Below are positions 24,241 to 36,836 of a stretch of DNA of 64,000 nucleotides, piece by piece. The notes below the pieces were generated by a model. The model saw only the letters and a program-made list of their open reading frames with translations. It made no database searches and had not been told where the DNA came from. The DNA comes from Brachynemurus nebulosus. Its lineage: Eukaryota > Arthropoda > Insecta > Neuroptera > Myrmeleontidae. The position numbers and the translations under genes were made by a program. How positions within the stretch are numbered: the stretch's first letter is position 1; every line of letters begins with the position of its first letter. The DNA lies in assembly GCA_035578155.1 (NCBI GenBank), contig JAPWDM010000005.1, positions 13,358,832 to 13,422,831 on the forward strand, given 5' to 3'.

Positions 24241-24749
24241 ATTTGAAATCTACGTCAGAAAATCTAATTGACCTATTTTTGCTCAATGTCCTAATATTAA
24301 GTCTAGGGGTAGTTAACTAGGGAGTGACTGTGTCGAATAGTCGTACTACTTGTGTAGTTTAAGAAGTTCTTCTTCATGGAAAATAGTTTAAGACATTTGA
24401 AATAACGTAGAAATGAAATTTTCGATTTCAAAATTCAGTTTGAGCAACATTGGAGAGGGGGTGAGTCACCCTCTTAAATTACATATTAGTTAACATACAC
24501 TCATTTTTAATAATAATACATACACGGTTACATATACAGGCTGGAAACAGATTTATCGAACGTGGGGCAAGTATGGTGAGAAATTTTTCTCAGGATCAAT
24601 GTGATCTCTGACACTTTTTGATCAATAATATTTCATTTTTAAATCGCGTTACCATGGATCTGCAATATTTTTGTGTTTGTCAGATTAAATACCCCTGTCG
24701 CAGCATCTGCATAACATAGCGAATTTCCAAATTTTAGGGACTGGCGGAT

Positions 24750-25170
24750 CTCATCTAAGAACTGTACCTATTTAAAATAGTTTAGCTTTCTAAGAGTAAA
24801 AGATTTTTTAAAATCGGCTGGGTAATTAGTTTTGATATTTTTGGGACCCAAGAACCCGAACGGACTTTGTGCAGCATAGTTGTATCCATCTAAAATAATT
24901 TAGTTCTCTAACAGTGAAAAAATTTTCAAAATCGGTCGGTTAGTTTATTTTTTACAATAATGGGAACAGTAAACCCTGGCGGAAATCATACAACATAACC
25001 TTTATTCATCTAAAATAATTTTAGTAAAAAGTTTATCCTAACAGTAAAAAACGGGTCCTAGGGATCTCATATAACTTATGGTAGTCCGTAAGGTTCTTGT
25101 GGACATCATTTAATTACTTAATGAATTCAAATACTTTAACTTACTAACGGTGAAAAAATTTTCAAAATTT
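24750..25170 (+). repeat. Diverged tandem repeat, about 120-bp period, four units
   Basis: Units align on (T)CTAAAATAATTTAG, TCTAACAGTGAAAAA and TTTTCAAAATCGG, starting near 24770, 24888, 25008 and 25125. The units are strongly diverged, so the array is old. Confidence 0.55.
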
Positions 25171-25538
25171 TCGACATTCGCTAAAAAAATCATTGAAAAA
25201 TATTTGATATGTTTCGATCAAATAATGGTCAACATCAGCAAATAAAAGTTACTCAAATCGAAGAAAAGAATGAGTTATTTGTCCGTAGAAATTAAAATAC
25301 AAATTCTGAAAACGAGCAAAGAAATATTGAAAAAACTAGATCGGCAAAACATTCTGACAAATAACACTACCCAACTAATACTTGCCAATTTGAATGAAAC
25401 TTAACATACTTATTAAACAGCGAAAAATATTAAATACGTGTTTTTTTATTTCGGCTAAATACGCTTTTTAGGGGTAGAAAACACCATTCAACCTCTGTAG
25501 ATGAAAACAGTTATAGCTAGATATTTTTGAAACGACAC

Positions 25539-26175
25539 ATTTTCTGAAAAAAGGGCTGAGTACCAAATTTGTAGAATTTGAAGCGATGCACTTGATAGTG
25601 ACCCTGAAATCGATTTTCAAGGTCAGTTGAAAATGATTAGCCATTGCCGAACTTTGACCATATCCTGTACCTATAAGCAGTAATTTCATGTATTGACTCA
25701 ATCTATCTTCAAAGTTGATTTATAGAAAAAATTAGAAGAAAACATTTTTGTAAGTAATTTTAGAAGTAAAGTTAAGAAAAGATTTAATATCACTCTAATT
25801 GTAAGTTAAACATTAACTTTATGTTATATTATAAATTTTCAAAATTTTTTAAAATTTTTATTGTTACTCTATAGTTATCATATTAGGAATTCAATTGAAC
25901 ATATGATTAACTATTATTTTTCCGATTGCGATTGAGCAAGTATTTTTCAAAATTACTTCTTGATCACTTATTTTCTATCTTGCATGTGAAATTCGTTCGA
26001 ATATACTTTGAGCCATTTAGGGGTGAAAAGTAAGCTACTCCTTTTGAAAAATATTAAATGATTTTCAAATGACTTTGGAAATTGACCTCAAGGTCAACTT
26101 CAAAGTCATCATCAAGTGCATCACTTTGAATTCTATAACTTTGGTCCTAAGCACTTTTTTCAGAAAATATATCGT
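25539..26175. mobile_element. Old foldback with arms of about 100 bp
   Basis: The left arm (ATTTTCTGAAAAAAGGGCTG, then TAGAATTTGAAGCGATGCAC) is the inverse of 26080-26175. Arms are diverged and the outer boundaries blur, so exact ends and target site are not assigned. The minus frame at 25468-25701 is incidental. Confidence 0.45.
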
Positions 26176-26509
26176 ACCATAATCCACTTCTATGTTGATT
26201 CCTGGTCTCTTTTCCTGCGTTTCTAATATTTATGTCAATAAAAAATGTGCTACCGTAGACAAGGATGAATAGGTACGCATTCAGACTTCACACCGTATTT
26301 TTTTGTATTTATTTTATGAGTACCTAATCTTTAATATATTAAAAATTTACGCGAAGATGGTCACTTTATCAGCAGTATCCAAAAAAATTTAAAAATATTG
26401 GTGGTTTTTGAAAAATTAACAAAAATCGTATAATTTCTTCTCTATGAAAAATTGGGATCAAAAGAGACGAGAAAAGAGTAAATGGGGACAACCCGTAGGG
26501 TCGACCAAA

Positions 26510-26760
26510 ATAACGGACCCGATTTTTTTCATCTGACACAGTCGCCATTTAAGAAGTGAAATTACCCCTCAAAATTAGGGTAAAATTTCAATTTTGCTAG
26601 ATTACTTGAAAACTGCGGCAGATAAAGAAAAATTTTAAATTGACACAACACTTCATTTTTAGAGAGCTTTCTACTGATATATACAAAGCCAGAGTCGGAC
26701 CTACTAGAGGGGCTATTTTGGTAAATTTGGGGGTAAAAAAAGTTGTATAAGCGTTTTTCC
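26510..26760 (+). repeat. Dispersed repeat, copy 2 (partner of 24000-24240)
   Basis: It shares the ordered blocks described for copy 1 with moderate divergence. The minus frame across it (26597-26809) is incidental. Confidence 0.5.
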
Positions 26761-27323
26761 TAACATCTAAAACAAAAACAAGAGCCTTATCACCATTTTT
26801 TCTAAGCATTAAAAGCTGGTTTATATTCGGTTTCTATTGAAAACTCAATTAGACTGCATGTTAAAAGTGAGCAAAAATTAAACCTGCAATAACTTTTAAA
26901 CGCTGTAGTGAATCTAATTTAAATTTTCACAGTCGATTAAATTTAGAAAAACCATTATTCGCACAAATTTTCATAAGACTGTCACCATTTTTAAGTACCT
27001 CCATAATATCCTTAACTTGTAGCTATGGTATAATTATCAAAATTTTTTGCAGGTTTCTTACTAATCATACAACATGTAATGATTCATACAACATACAACA
27101 CATAATTCCTGAGTAGCCCTAAATAATACGTGTCAAACACGCACTTGACGACTTTTTTTTTTAATAACTCGATCGGTATTGAGTTTATAATAAAAATCCT
27201 TTGTCACAGCGTTAACTAATCATTAAGGTACTAGAATAAATACAATTTACTTCTATAACATTTACACGACACTACCCTACTTTTCTTGAAAAATCATCAA
27301 AAATCGAACACACCGAATATATA

Positions 27324-27325
<2 letters not shown>

Positions 27326-27407
<82 letters not shown>
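27326..27407. repeat. (TA)n microsatellite
   Basis: Uninterrupted TA dinucleotides. Confidence 0.95.
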
Positions 27408-27410
<3 letters not shown>

Positions 27411-27670
27411 TCGTTATTACTCTTATTAGAATTTATTTCGTTGTAAATAATAAATAATATTATTGTTCATAATATTTTATTATTATTGTTATGTAATAAT
27501 CAAAATACTGTAACTGTACCTACGTTTTTGCATATGCGTACATATGTATTTACGTTTATTTGTTGTGCGGCTATGTACAACGTTATTAGTCTTAATAATA
27601 ATTAATCTGGGTTATTGGAGTTTGGTGCTAATGTTTTCCCATTACTCGATACATATTAACTTATAATGTA

Positions 27671-28455
27671 ACTAGCCGTACCCGCGATGTCGTTCGCATA
27701 AAGCATTGTTATAAATTCAATGAAAAGTATGTAAGTGTACAGGATTGCAGTCGGTCATTTGCGTTGTCCTCATCCAATTTCAATTCTTCCGTTCTTTCAA
27801 ATATATTGCATACTAGCTGTACCCGCGACGTCGTTCGCGCGACGCATTGTTATAAACTCAATGAGAAGTATACGTATAAGTGTAATAAGTATACAGAACT
27901 TGCAAAGAATAATAATTTTTGTGTAATGCATGCACATGCTCAAAATGGTTTTTCTATTTTCCCGTGGGAATGAGAAATTTTTCCGAAGTAAAAAGTATCT
28001 TAAATGTTGACCCAAGTAACAGGTTATCACCACACCAAATTTCATCAAAATCCGTCCAATTGTTTTTGCGTAATGTGTGCACATCCTGAAAATAGTTTTT
28101 CTATTTTCCCGTGGGGATGAGACATTTTCCCGGTGTAAAGAGTATCTTGGATGTTTATCTAGGCAATAGCTTATCACCATACTAAATTTCATGAAAATCC
28201 GTCCAATAGTTTTTGCGTAATATGTCCACATGCCCACAATGATTTTTCTATTTTCCCGTGGGAATGAGACATTTCCTGGGATAAAAAGTATTTTAGATGT
28301 TGACCCAGGTAATAAGTTATCATCACACCAAATTTCATTAAAATCTGTCCAATAGTTTTTGTGTGATGCGTGAACAGACACTAGACAGGCAGACAATAAT
28401 TCTAAAAATCGCTACTTTGGTATCCACATCGATAACTATTTACAGTACAAGTACA
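27671..28455 (+). repeat. Interspersed repeat with CCCGCG head, three 147-bp units and a conserved tail
   Basis: Two heads, ACTAGCCGTACCCGCGATG (27671) and ACTAGCTGTACCCGCGACG (27812), precede three units in which CCCGTGG falls at 27961, 28108 and 28255, exactly 147 bp apart. Each unit has TTTTTCTATTTTCCCGTGG, then AAATTTCATNAAAATCYGTC. The tail has GTGAACAGACA and ATCGATAACTATTTACAGTA. A single-unit relative with the same tail lies at 60150-60455. Because 147 is divisible by three, the minus strand shows a 199-codon frame of 49-residue repeats (NRKTI...SFPRE), which I regard as an artefact. The head and tail motifs are of a kind common in insect genomes; the class (Helitron, SINE or other) is unresolved. 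Confidence 0.7.
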
Positions 28456-29308
28456 ATTTTCAAAAAATATTCCATGTGCAGAAATGGTCTCGTTACAATT
28501 TTATTATATTATACTATACCTTTTCTACGACTCTTCCCTTTTCAATTTAAATAAAGTTTGATATAAAAAAATATAATTTTTAATTTTATTAAATGTCCAT
28601 ATATGTATCTATGGAAACGATCAAAGTAAAATATAAATAGCTTTGTTTACTTATTAGTTACTACGCAACATTATATGAAATTAAGACTGGATAATAGATT
28701 TGATACTCATAAAGCAACTGTAAATCACTGAATAATGATTAATACGGTGATTTGATTAATCGAAAGGTATTGCGTGGTAATGGTCCTTTCTCCATAAGTT
28801 TTTCCGCATAGACATAACTTTTTCAACAGTTAATGGATTTATAATTACTAAACAGGAGTAGGAAATTTTTTTTTCTCATAAAACGAATCATTGAATTGTT
28901 GGATTACACACTTATTTTAAATTGGTTAGATTGTGTAAAAAGGTAACAATTCTAATACAGTCAAGTTATGACTTTGGTGAATATATTCGAAAATTTTAAA
29001 CTATTACTAAAAATTTGTCATAAAAAATTTTATAGTAATTCTTATTACACGAATAGGTGTTATTAAAAAAATTAATGGGGTGGGTCAACAAAGTAGTTAT
29101 TGAAAGATAAAAAAAGTTATTGCTGAATTTTCATCACAATCGGAGGATAGTTTTGTTTAGATATTATATTTTTGTAGGCCTCTAGAATGAAATAAAAATT
29201 CGGCGGTAACTTGTTTGACCCTTTCCAGTTCACTTTTCATCACAACAGTCGTGCTTTTTAATTTATTCTAATTTATTTAAATTTTTTTAACAAGTTTGGT
29301 TATCGGCA
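28456..29308. other. No gene or repeat recognised
   Basis: AT-rich spacer. I see no supported feature. Confidence 0.5.
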
Positions 29309-29310
29309 TA

Positions 29311-29492
29311 TCGTGCGTTCTCTGTCCCAACCTCGTATATCAAAAACTATATGTTTTAGGACACACAAAAGACATTAAATACTGTATTTATATATATACT
29401 TATCTATAGCCAACATCAAAGGGTGTAATTACTTTTTGTGTGTCCAAAAATTGAAAGTTTTCAGATACGAGGTTGGGGCCGAGAAGTCGCGA
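29311..29492. mobile_element. Small foldback MITE, copy 2 (inverted relative to 17520-17768)
   Basis: TCGTGCGTTCTCTGTCCCAA on the left pairs with the inverse TCGCGACTTCTCGGCCCCAA on the right, then CCTCGTAT in both. TA lies outside both ends (29309-29310 and 29493-29494). The interior matches copy 1 on the opposite strand (ATGTTTTAGGACACAC, TAGCCAACATCAAAGGGTG). Confidence 0.7.
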
Positions 29493-29494
29493 TA

Positions 29495-30539
29495 TGTGTC
29501 AGATATACCTATCCAAAGTCCCACTATCAAAAAGCTTTCAGTCAGTACAAAACTCTTTGAAAAAATTGTTCAACAGCTCTTGAGCTAGTATGAATATGCA
29601 AGCCGCACATTTGTATTATTATGATTGTAAAATTGAACTAATATTAATGTAAAGTGTCTATCTGTAATAATTCATAAAGTATTTTTATTCTTTTTCAAAT
29701 GATTTTTTATAAAATTTGTTATCTTAAATATTACTAATTATTATTATTTATTAAAACCCTATCGTGTTTATTAATTATTAATAAATTAACTTTTAGTTCT
29801 TTATTTATTACTTGTAATTAATTAAATGTTAATTTTATCGATGTAATTAATTTGTTATTAAAGGCGTTGAAAATATATGTGCACATAATTATATGTATAT
29901 GCCTTTTTACATTTTTATTTCATGAATAATTTGATGCTGTTTATTTGTCAGTTATCATTATCACTTATCAGTTAATTTGTCGTGTCCCATATTCACTGAA
30001 TCTTTTTGTTCGGATTGCATTTTTGCTATTTTTGTAAAAGCCGCCGTGTTTCATAGAAATAGCAATACATATTTTGATCTTTAAAAAGTACTTTTTAAAT
30101 ATTTTATGTATTAAAAAAAAATATTTTAGGTAATTTAATTAAATAAATACACAGATAGCATTATTATTATTATTATTTTTTTTATTTATGAAAAATCATT
30201 ATAAAAAATTAATTGCCGTATTTAATTGAATGAACATTTAATTTAAAATCATTTTTGAGGGCGTGTTACTTGACATTTGTCGAAACTTAGATCAATAAAA
30301 AACGATTCAGAGTAGAATCGTGCTAAATGCAACCTATATATAGTTATACTATCATACATAAGGCAATTGATATTGTTTATTGATAAATATATTAATTTAT
30401 ACAGTGAAATTATTTTAATAATTAATAATCAAATTTCCGTTCTGTTGTAATTTTTTTTTTGCCATATATAAAAATTCTAATACGTAGGAAAAAAAAACTG
30501 AAGTATGACTCAAGTGACCTAACAATTTTTCAGAATGTT
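29495..30539. other. No gene recognised; one simple repeat
   Basis: AT-rich spacer with a short (TTA)n run near 30160. Confidence 0.5.
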
Positions 30540-30985
30540 TTGGGTTAAATTCGGGTAACATAGTTACTCGAATTGGTAATGCAAGGTGTTTTAAAAAGTA
30601 ATATCCGGATTCTGAAGATATTTCGGAATTCCTTGTGAAATCATTCCGTCCGCCGCGAGCTTGATTAATTTTTCCAATTTTAAGCGCTAAAGTGCTTGGT
30701 TAAACCCTTATTAGCAAATGTTTAAATAGAAATTCATCTATTACAACCACTTTAATCGTGAGATTTAAGCCCGGCACTATGATAGAAATTTATTTTGTCT
30801 CGAGAAGCCGAAAATGATATTTACTAAATTGAATTGCAAACCCTTGGATGAGTTCTTCAGCCAGGCACGTCCAATACTGGGAACCTTATAAGTTTTCTTA
30901 CACCATGGCAAAGAGCGAAAAATATACGTTTTGAACCATTATTCTATGTAGGTAGGTTTTCGAGAACAATTAAAATATTTGTTTA
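30540..30985 (+). repeat. Dispersed repeat, copy 1 (AAGAGCGAAAAA ... TTTTGAACCATTATTCTA)
   Basis: Ordered blocks TTCATCTATTACAACCACT, CAGGCACGTCCAATACTGG, ATGGCAAAGAGCGAAAAA, TTTTGAACCATTATTCTA and TTTTCGAGAACAATTA recur, diverged, at 52150-52400 and 58790-59020. No terminal repeats or frames identify the class. Confidence 0.55.
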
Positions 30986-31323
30986 TATTCTTATGCCAAA
31001 TTGCCAACGTATCTCTCTATATGTTTTCTACATATTGTTCGTATATTGTTAAATCTCTAAACTTTTATAGCTTCATGAAATTTGTAAGGCATGTATTATT
31101 GGCGCACGCTCAAAAGACCACCAGAAACTGTGGTGAGGGGAACACAAATTGTATTATTTCCATAGTTATCAACCAAACCAAGTAATTATGGCTTTATATG
31201 AGTGAGTGAGTAAACTTCTATTTATTAATATGAGAGACAAGGATAAACGCAGATGTAGATAAAAAGTTATTTTTAGTTTGCGCCCATAATATGTACATTT
31301 GTCATTTTTTTTCATGGACTTAA

Positions 31324-32225
31324 GGGGAGGTTTACTTGAGAGTCGTTAAAAAAAATCGATTTTTTTTTTTTTTTTTTGCAGAAATTAGTAGCTAATTATG
31401 TGTAGAATATGTTCCCAAAGTGATTTTGCTGAAAGTAATTTAAGGGAAGGTTTACTTGAGATTTGATAAAAAAAATCGATTTTTTTTTGCCGAAATTGAT
31501 AGCAAAATATGTGTAGAATATGTTCCCAAAGTGATTTTACTGAAAATAATTTAAAAACAAGATTCTTGCACATTAACCGAATCCAGCTTTCTATAAAAAA
31601 AAAATTCAAACAACGTAATTCACGCAATAATGAGTATTAAATATAAAATTTTGAAAATACGTTTCTTTATATCTATTTTATAATATCTCGGAACTACCTT
31701 TTTGGAACTGGCGGACACGATAACTCAAAAACTATTCGATGGATCCTTTTTTTTAATTTTTTATTTTAAAAATAATTCAATTCTTCGGCACCTCTACCTA
31801 AGTTCGATACACTTTTAATATTTTTTTTATTTTTAAGTTTACTTTAAAGAGCGAAAAATAAGATAAAAATCGTAATCAAAAGTTCAAACATCCGCAATTT
31901 TTTTTTCTTTCAGCAATTTATTGATATTATAGGTAGAGGTGCCGGTACTCTTCATATATTTTATAAATCTTTTTTGTTTTTGGATTTCGGTGGTTTATTA
32001 CCGGCGCTAGGATGTCCACCAACAAGGCATTGGATTTTCGGATCGTCACACTGCAGTATCTATAAAATGGACAATTTTTTATATTTTTTCTTAAAAAATT
32101 TTTTTGTATAGTTTAATTCTTAATAAATATGTGTACAAAATTTGAAATTGATATTTACTTCCGTTCTTGAGAAAAAAATTCTAGAAAAATACATAATTTT
32201 TAAGGACTCTCGAGTAAACCTCCCC
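31324..32225. mobile_element. TTAA-flanked element, copy 2 (inverted relative to copy 1)
   Basis: The same GGGGAGGTTTACTTGAGA termini as 13738-14578, TTAA at 31320-31323 and 32226-32229. The order of internal blocks is reversed, so it sits in the opposite orientation. It keeps about 44 bp (around GGTGTCCACC-type sequence near 31995-32023) that copy 1 lacks, and carries the same terminal tandem duplication (31324-31480). Minus frame 31385-31627 is the same repeat translation seen in copy 1. Confidence 0.8.
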
Positions 32226-32309
32226 TTAATCGTTTGATTTTGTGAACCATTCATATAAAGCATCAGTTTATTATAAAATTTCAGCCAAAAATAATAAGGG
32301 ATTTTACTG

Positions 32310-32314
<5 letters not shown>

Positions 32315-32394
<80 letters not shown>
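32315..32394. repeat. (TA)n microsatellite
   Basis: Uninterrupted TA dinucleotides; frames on both strands encode only Ile-Tyr repeats. Confidence 0.95.
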
Positions 32395-32395
<1 letters not shown>

Positions 32396-32398
<3 letters not shown>

Positions 32399-32820
32399 TA
32401 GAAAGTACATATTACAATTTTACAAGACCGAATTATTCTATAAAATACTTTATAATCGCGTAATTGCAGATTATACTAACGCTATAAACTGTGAGTACTA
32501 TTGTGTACAACAGTAAGAAAGTTTACCCGACTAAAAGAATAGTATGTTGATTCAACAAATAAAACAAGTGGCTTATTACAAGTGTTTATTTAATATTGCG
32601 ATATATATCTTTACTATTATATTTACTTATATATACGTCGTTTTGCAGGTACATTCGACGACAAAAGTTTGGCATTACTATTCCTTATAGCTAAGCAGTT
32701 AGTGGGAGAAATGCCTTTAAAGGGCAATTTCAGAAATTTTTATAATAAGGAAAAAATTGATTTTTATCTTTGAGGTGAAACAGGTGAAATTATAAGATGT
32801 TCTAGGGATTGTTTGCCATC
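32396..32820. other. No gene or repeat recognised
   Basis: AT-rich spacer. I see no supported feature. Confidence 0.5.
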
Positions 32821-32822
32821 TA

Positions 32823-33361
32823 CATGGAGAGAAAATTCATAGAAAAATTACTGTGCTCAGCACTACAATCGACGTGTAAAAGGCGAACATATTCAATTTT
32901 GTATGGTAAAAATATAAAAATTATAATTAATCATAGAAAATTTAAAGGATAGAATGTTCTTTCCGTAATATTAGCTCCGTAAAATTTGTAAAACAGAACA
33001 GTAAAAAGTTCCATTGCCGACAAAAAAATATTTTTTAATTGTTTTTCTTACAAAAATTACCATGCTGTCTTATAATATTTCAAATGCTATCTAGTAGAAA
33101 GAAAGAAAGAAAGAGAAGAATTGCTATAACATATATGCATAAGAGTGTGATAGAAGTTGTGTTAGCTCATTAAATTTTACCATGCTAGCACAACAATTTT
33201 TATGAAGCCATGACTAATACTTTTTACGTTTCAATTTAATGATATTTATATGATCGTAAAATATTTTTTACCTTGGTCGTCGATCGCGCACGCATTATAA
33301 GAGAGCATGGTAATTTTTCTGAAATTTTATCTACAAAAATTATATGATTTTTCTCTCCGTG
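32823..33361. mobile_element. TA-flanked MITE, relative of 15745-15981
   Basis: CATGGAGAGAAAATTCATAG on the left and inverse CACGGAGAGAAAAATCATA on the right, TA outside (32821-32822 and 33362-33363). Both arms continue into GAAAAATTAC(T/C)(G/A)TGCTC. The left arm shares CTACAATCGACGTGTAAAAG and GCGAACATATTCAATTTT with the 15745 element; the middle differs and includes a short (GAAA)n. Confidence 0.75.
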
Positions 33362-33495
33362 TACAAATTATTTATTTTTTTTATTTTTGTAAATTATCTA
33401 ACGAATATAGTGATAAAAATTTTTGTGAGGGTTTTTGTATCTCACGAAAAGTTCATTATGAATCTAAAAGCTGTTATAGATTTTAATAATTAAAA

Positions 33496-33736
33496 CGTGG
33501 AAATACCAAAGGCACTAAGTACCAATTCGTATATTTTGAGTTATTACACAAATAATGAATAAAAACTCCTTAGGTATAATACATTATGCAACCTTTTATT
33601 CAAATTAAAAACTAAAAATATGATAAATATCACTTCTAACTTTTGTTGGGGGTATTGGCGATGTCATATAGAACGTTATTAAGACAAATTTTTAAAAAGC
33701 CATTTTTTGGTACTTAGTGCCTTTGGTACTTCCACG
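33496..33736. mobile_element. Foldback MITE (CGTGGAARTACCAAAGG termini)
   Basis: CGTGGAAATACCAAAGGCAC then TAAGTACCA on the left; the exact inverse (one mismatch) on the right. The inverted repeat is about 29 bp. No unambiguous target duplication was seen. Confidence 0.65.
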
Positions 33737-33739
33737 CTT

Positions 33740-34470
33740 CAGTTATTCGAAATAATGTGGACGCATTGGCAAGGAGTTTGCTAAGCAAGTCGAATTTTCT
33801 TTTTAATATTGACGGAAGTTTTTAAAGCGTGTCATGTAGTGGTATTTTTGAGTGAACCTAGTTCGGCTTTTGGAGGGAATAATGAAACATTGAAGGTCTT
33901 CTGGTAGCAAAATATTGTTCTTTTCTAATAGTTGGCAATATAACTTTTAATTTTTTTAAAATTTGGCCGCTCTACAAGACGCCTTGAACAATAATTAATT
34001 AATCGGCATTAGTGGTATATTTTTTCGAGGCTCTTTCTGTAGCCTATCCTCCGATTTTTTTAATATTCAGTATGTATTATAAAGAATAAAACATTTTTAG
34101 ATAATTATTGCTGATGTAAATTTATGATGGGAACTACTGCTAAACTTTGTGAGATTAGTATATCTATACGCGAATTAATACAACAAGAAAAACAGCAAAA
34201 TACTTTTAAAAACATGAACAATTTTAGAATACATTGTTACGTATATGTTTACTCTTGACCATTAATAACCGCGCTTAATATTTAATCAAAAAATATGATT
34301 TTACAAAATTTCATAAAACACCAGGCACTACGCCCACATTCTTTTATAACATGTTATTTCAATCACGATTTGATATTTGTTAAGAATCCTATACTATAAT
34401 TATTTATTAATATTAGATATTTTCAGAAGTTAATTTAATTGGTTTGTTTTCACAAATATATCTATTTTAT
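33740..34470. other. No gene or repeat recognised
   Basis: AT-rich spacer. I see no supported feature. Confidence 0.5.
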
Positions 34471-34482
34471 GGTGAAAGATGA

Positions 34483-34623
34483 AAGCAAAAACTAGTTCTT
34501 ACTGAAAATTATGTAAGTCAGTCGATTGCTGATTATTGTAAGTTACGTTCATCAACCGTTAAAAGATGAATAAATGCAGACAGACTGACATCTATAGGTC
34601 AAAATAATAGAGGAAGTAAAAGT
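34483..34623 (+). pseudogene. Tc1/mariner-like helix-turn-helix fragment with internal stop
   Basis: Frame 34483 reads KQKLVLTENYVSQSIADYC, then KLRSSTVKR, a TGA stop, then INADRLTSIGQNNRGSKS. The pattern S-x-x-x-I-A-D-x...S-S-T-V-x-R fits the N-terminal helix-turn-helix DNA-binding region of Tc1-type transposases, and the RGSKS end sits where a GRP(R/K)-type linker is expected. There is an upstream stop at 34480 and no catalytic DDE/D core downstream, so it is a decayed fragment. Similarity is judged by eye. Confidence 0.4.
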
Positions 34624-34639
34624 ACAGGCTTTTAATGCT

Positions 34640-35399
34640 TGTATTCGCTAGTACGCAACTTAAACGTCTTCAGTAGGTACTTGGCGGCTAAACTTTAATC
34701 ATGCGCATTTTCCGGTAGTTGCACGCATTGAGTTGTTAAATTTTTTTTATTTTAATTAATTATCACTAATTGTAAAGCTAGTTTGCCTGTTTTCTGTTAT
34801 GATTATCAGAATTGTGATAACAAATGAATATTGAAGTCTATAACAATGTTTCACAAAATGGTGGATTTCGGCAAATGAGAGCCTATGTGGTTCTCATTTG
34901 AAAAAGATTGGATGCAAGGCTTTTTTGCAAAAGTAGTTATGGTATCGTTGCAGAAGCGGTGGCAAATGGACACACGTAGAATGTTTGGACTCCGATAGCG
35001 TAGCTGATTATATTTATGTTCTTTGTCGTGATCTTTAGAATTGAAACCTATAGAATCTTTAGAATAATTCTTTAATTTGGTAAAGTTGAATTTTATTGTT
35101 GAAATACCATTATTTGCTCTATTTTTGCACATATTTTGTTTTTGAAAACTGATTTTGTTTTTACAATATTTATCGAATTTAAAGTAAATTTTAGGCTCCC
35201 ATTTCCCGACTTGCCGGGCAATGGGAGTAGATGATAGTCTTCAGGAAAAAAGAATTTCGACCAGAAAAATATTGTTTAGCTGACTAAAATTCAGCTAATT
35301 TGTTGGTCAAATAGATAAGCTATGTGTTTCAATTTAAAAAATAAATAAATTGTTATAGAAAGCTTCGAGATATTTCTGTTTTTCCTTATAGGCTCAAAA
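34640..35399. other. Spacer with one GC-rich hairpin
   Basis: CTCCCATTTCCCG at 35196 pairs with CGGGCAATGGGAG ending 35227, a strong hairpin with a short loop. The 93-codon minus frame 34851-35132 has no recognisable domain. Confidence 0.4.
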
Positions 35400-35755
35400 T
35401 ACCCCTTGTTCCCCTACACGACTAGTACAATACGGTACAACCACTCTGTTTCAAAAAAGAAAATAGCAGGGCTAATTTGGTGGGGACATATTTATGGTTG
35501 GCTAAATGACAGAATTTTTCATATAACACGATCAAATGTCATTCCAACTAATGGTGAAAAAGATTCCAAACTAAATGAATTCTATATAAAATTAAGGAGT
35601 TGTTTTTAAACATTTTTCAAATGCTTAAAAAAGTGTCGATATTTATCTGAATTACATGGCTGACTAAGGGGTCGTAAAACGACATTTCATATTACACGAC
35701 TAATTTGTTATTCCAACTAATGGCTGAAATGATTCCAAGCTACAAGAATTCGATT
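35400..35755 (+). repeat. Minisatellite, left part (family of 11672-11960)
   Basis: Units with GTGTCGATATTTATCTGAAT, AAAACGACATTTCATATTAC and TTATTCCAACTAATGGCTGA repeat at roughly 170-190 bp. The array is interrupted at 35756 and resumes at about 36837. Confidence 0.6.
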
Positions 35756-36833
35756 CACAGTAAAAAAATTCGTGTTAAAATTAACACATTTCACATGTCC
35801 AGAACGGTCCACTCAATTTTTTGTGTTATTTTAACACAAAGCATATGTGTCAAATCTTTAAACAAGATTTGTGTCAATGATTTAACACACAGAAGAGCAT
35901 ACATTTTGTGATAATTTTACACAATTACTTTGGGGCATACATTTAGTTATAATTTTACTACAATTATGTGTGAAATTAACTGATTTAGAATGTAATATAT
36001 TGAACTCAGTAAATGGGTTGGTATATTATTTTTTTAAGTTAGTATTTTTTTTATTTATTTATTATATAAATGAAAGGAAATAGTAAAAAATAATTTTTCA
36101 GTACTTAAACTTTTTTATTTAATACTTCTACAAAGTTGTGTTTTGATGAAAATAATGTTGAAGCAATACCCAAAAATTGTGAAGATCATTGTCAAACTAA
36201 AAGTGGAAGGCAAAATGGAAGCACTACTCTTCCTTCTTATCTGATCTTCTTTGCCCTTTGAATGTGTTCTGGAAGGCCGAATATTCGATAATTTTTTAAT
36301 TAATTAAAGTAAATTCTGCAAACAAAAAAAAATTCAATCTATAATATTTTTAATTAACTTACCAATATTTAATATCTAAATAATTAAAACCTTAGGAATA
36401 CGCTTTTGATTTTGAAATATTCCGTCTGCTTCTATACATAGATATGTTTTTGTTGAACGCACGTCGCACAGTGTCCAATACTGCAATGATTATGGCAATG
36501 ATGCTATACCGATGGGACCGATGATATCAGTTACTACTACCCCCGCTCTTATAACTAAAGCAATAGACGCAAGCGAAACCAGTTTATTGGTGTTGTAAAT
36601 ACACAAATAAGTGTATTTAGGACATTTTTTCGCATTTTACACAATCATTATGTTATTTGTGTGTTGTTCAAAACAGATTAACATTTTAATTCTGTTAAAT
36701 CAAAATTTTTGTTAATATTTTCATTTAACACAAACACTAAATGTTACATTAACACAGGGTTGAGTTACTTATTTAACACAAAAATTTTAACCACTAGTTT
36801 TTTTTTACGCAGAACACAAATTTTTTCACTGTG
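35756..36833. mobile_element. 1.08 kb element with TTAACACAA subterminal arrays, inserted in the minisatellite
   Basis: CACAGTRAAAAAATTYGTG is at both ends in inverted orientation. Both arms hold repeated (T)TTAACACA motifs (35777, 35830, 35880; 36720-36790), leaving a different middle. This is the same plan as the 6991-9012 element (CACAG-A-run ends plus short-motif arrays). A minus-strand GTAAGT (36362) and TTTGTTTGCAG (ending 36316) are 47 nt apart, a possible intron. GACGCAAGCG at 36566 recurs inverted at 8458 in the other element. The target duplication is not clear. Confidence 0.6.
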
Positions 36834-36836
36834 TTT

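Noticed and set aside
27797..28396. 199-codon minus-strand open frame, the longest in the window
   Set aside because: It is three 49-residue repeats produced by a 147-bp DNA repeat whose period is a multiple of three; related copies at 60.2 kb do not keep the frame.
34851..35132. 93-codon minus-strand frame next to the Tc1-like fragment as its catalytic part
   Set aside because: Wrong strand relative to the fragment and no catalytic-acid motif in either orientation.
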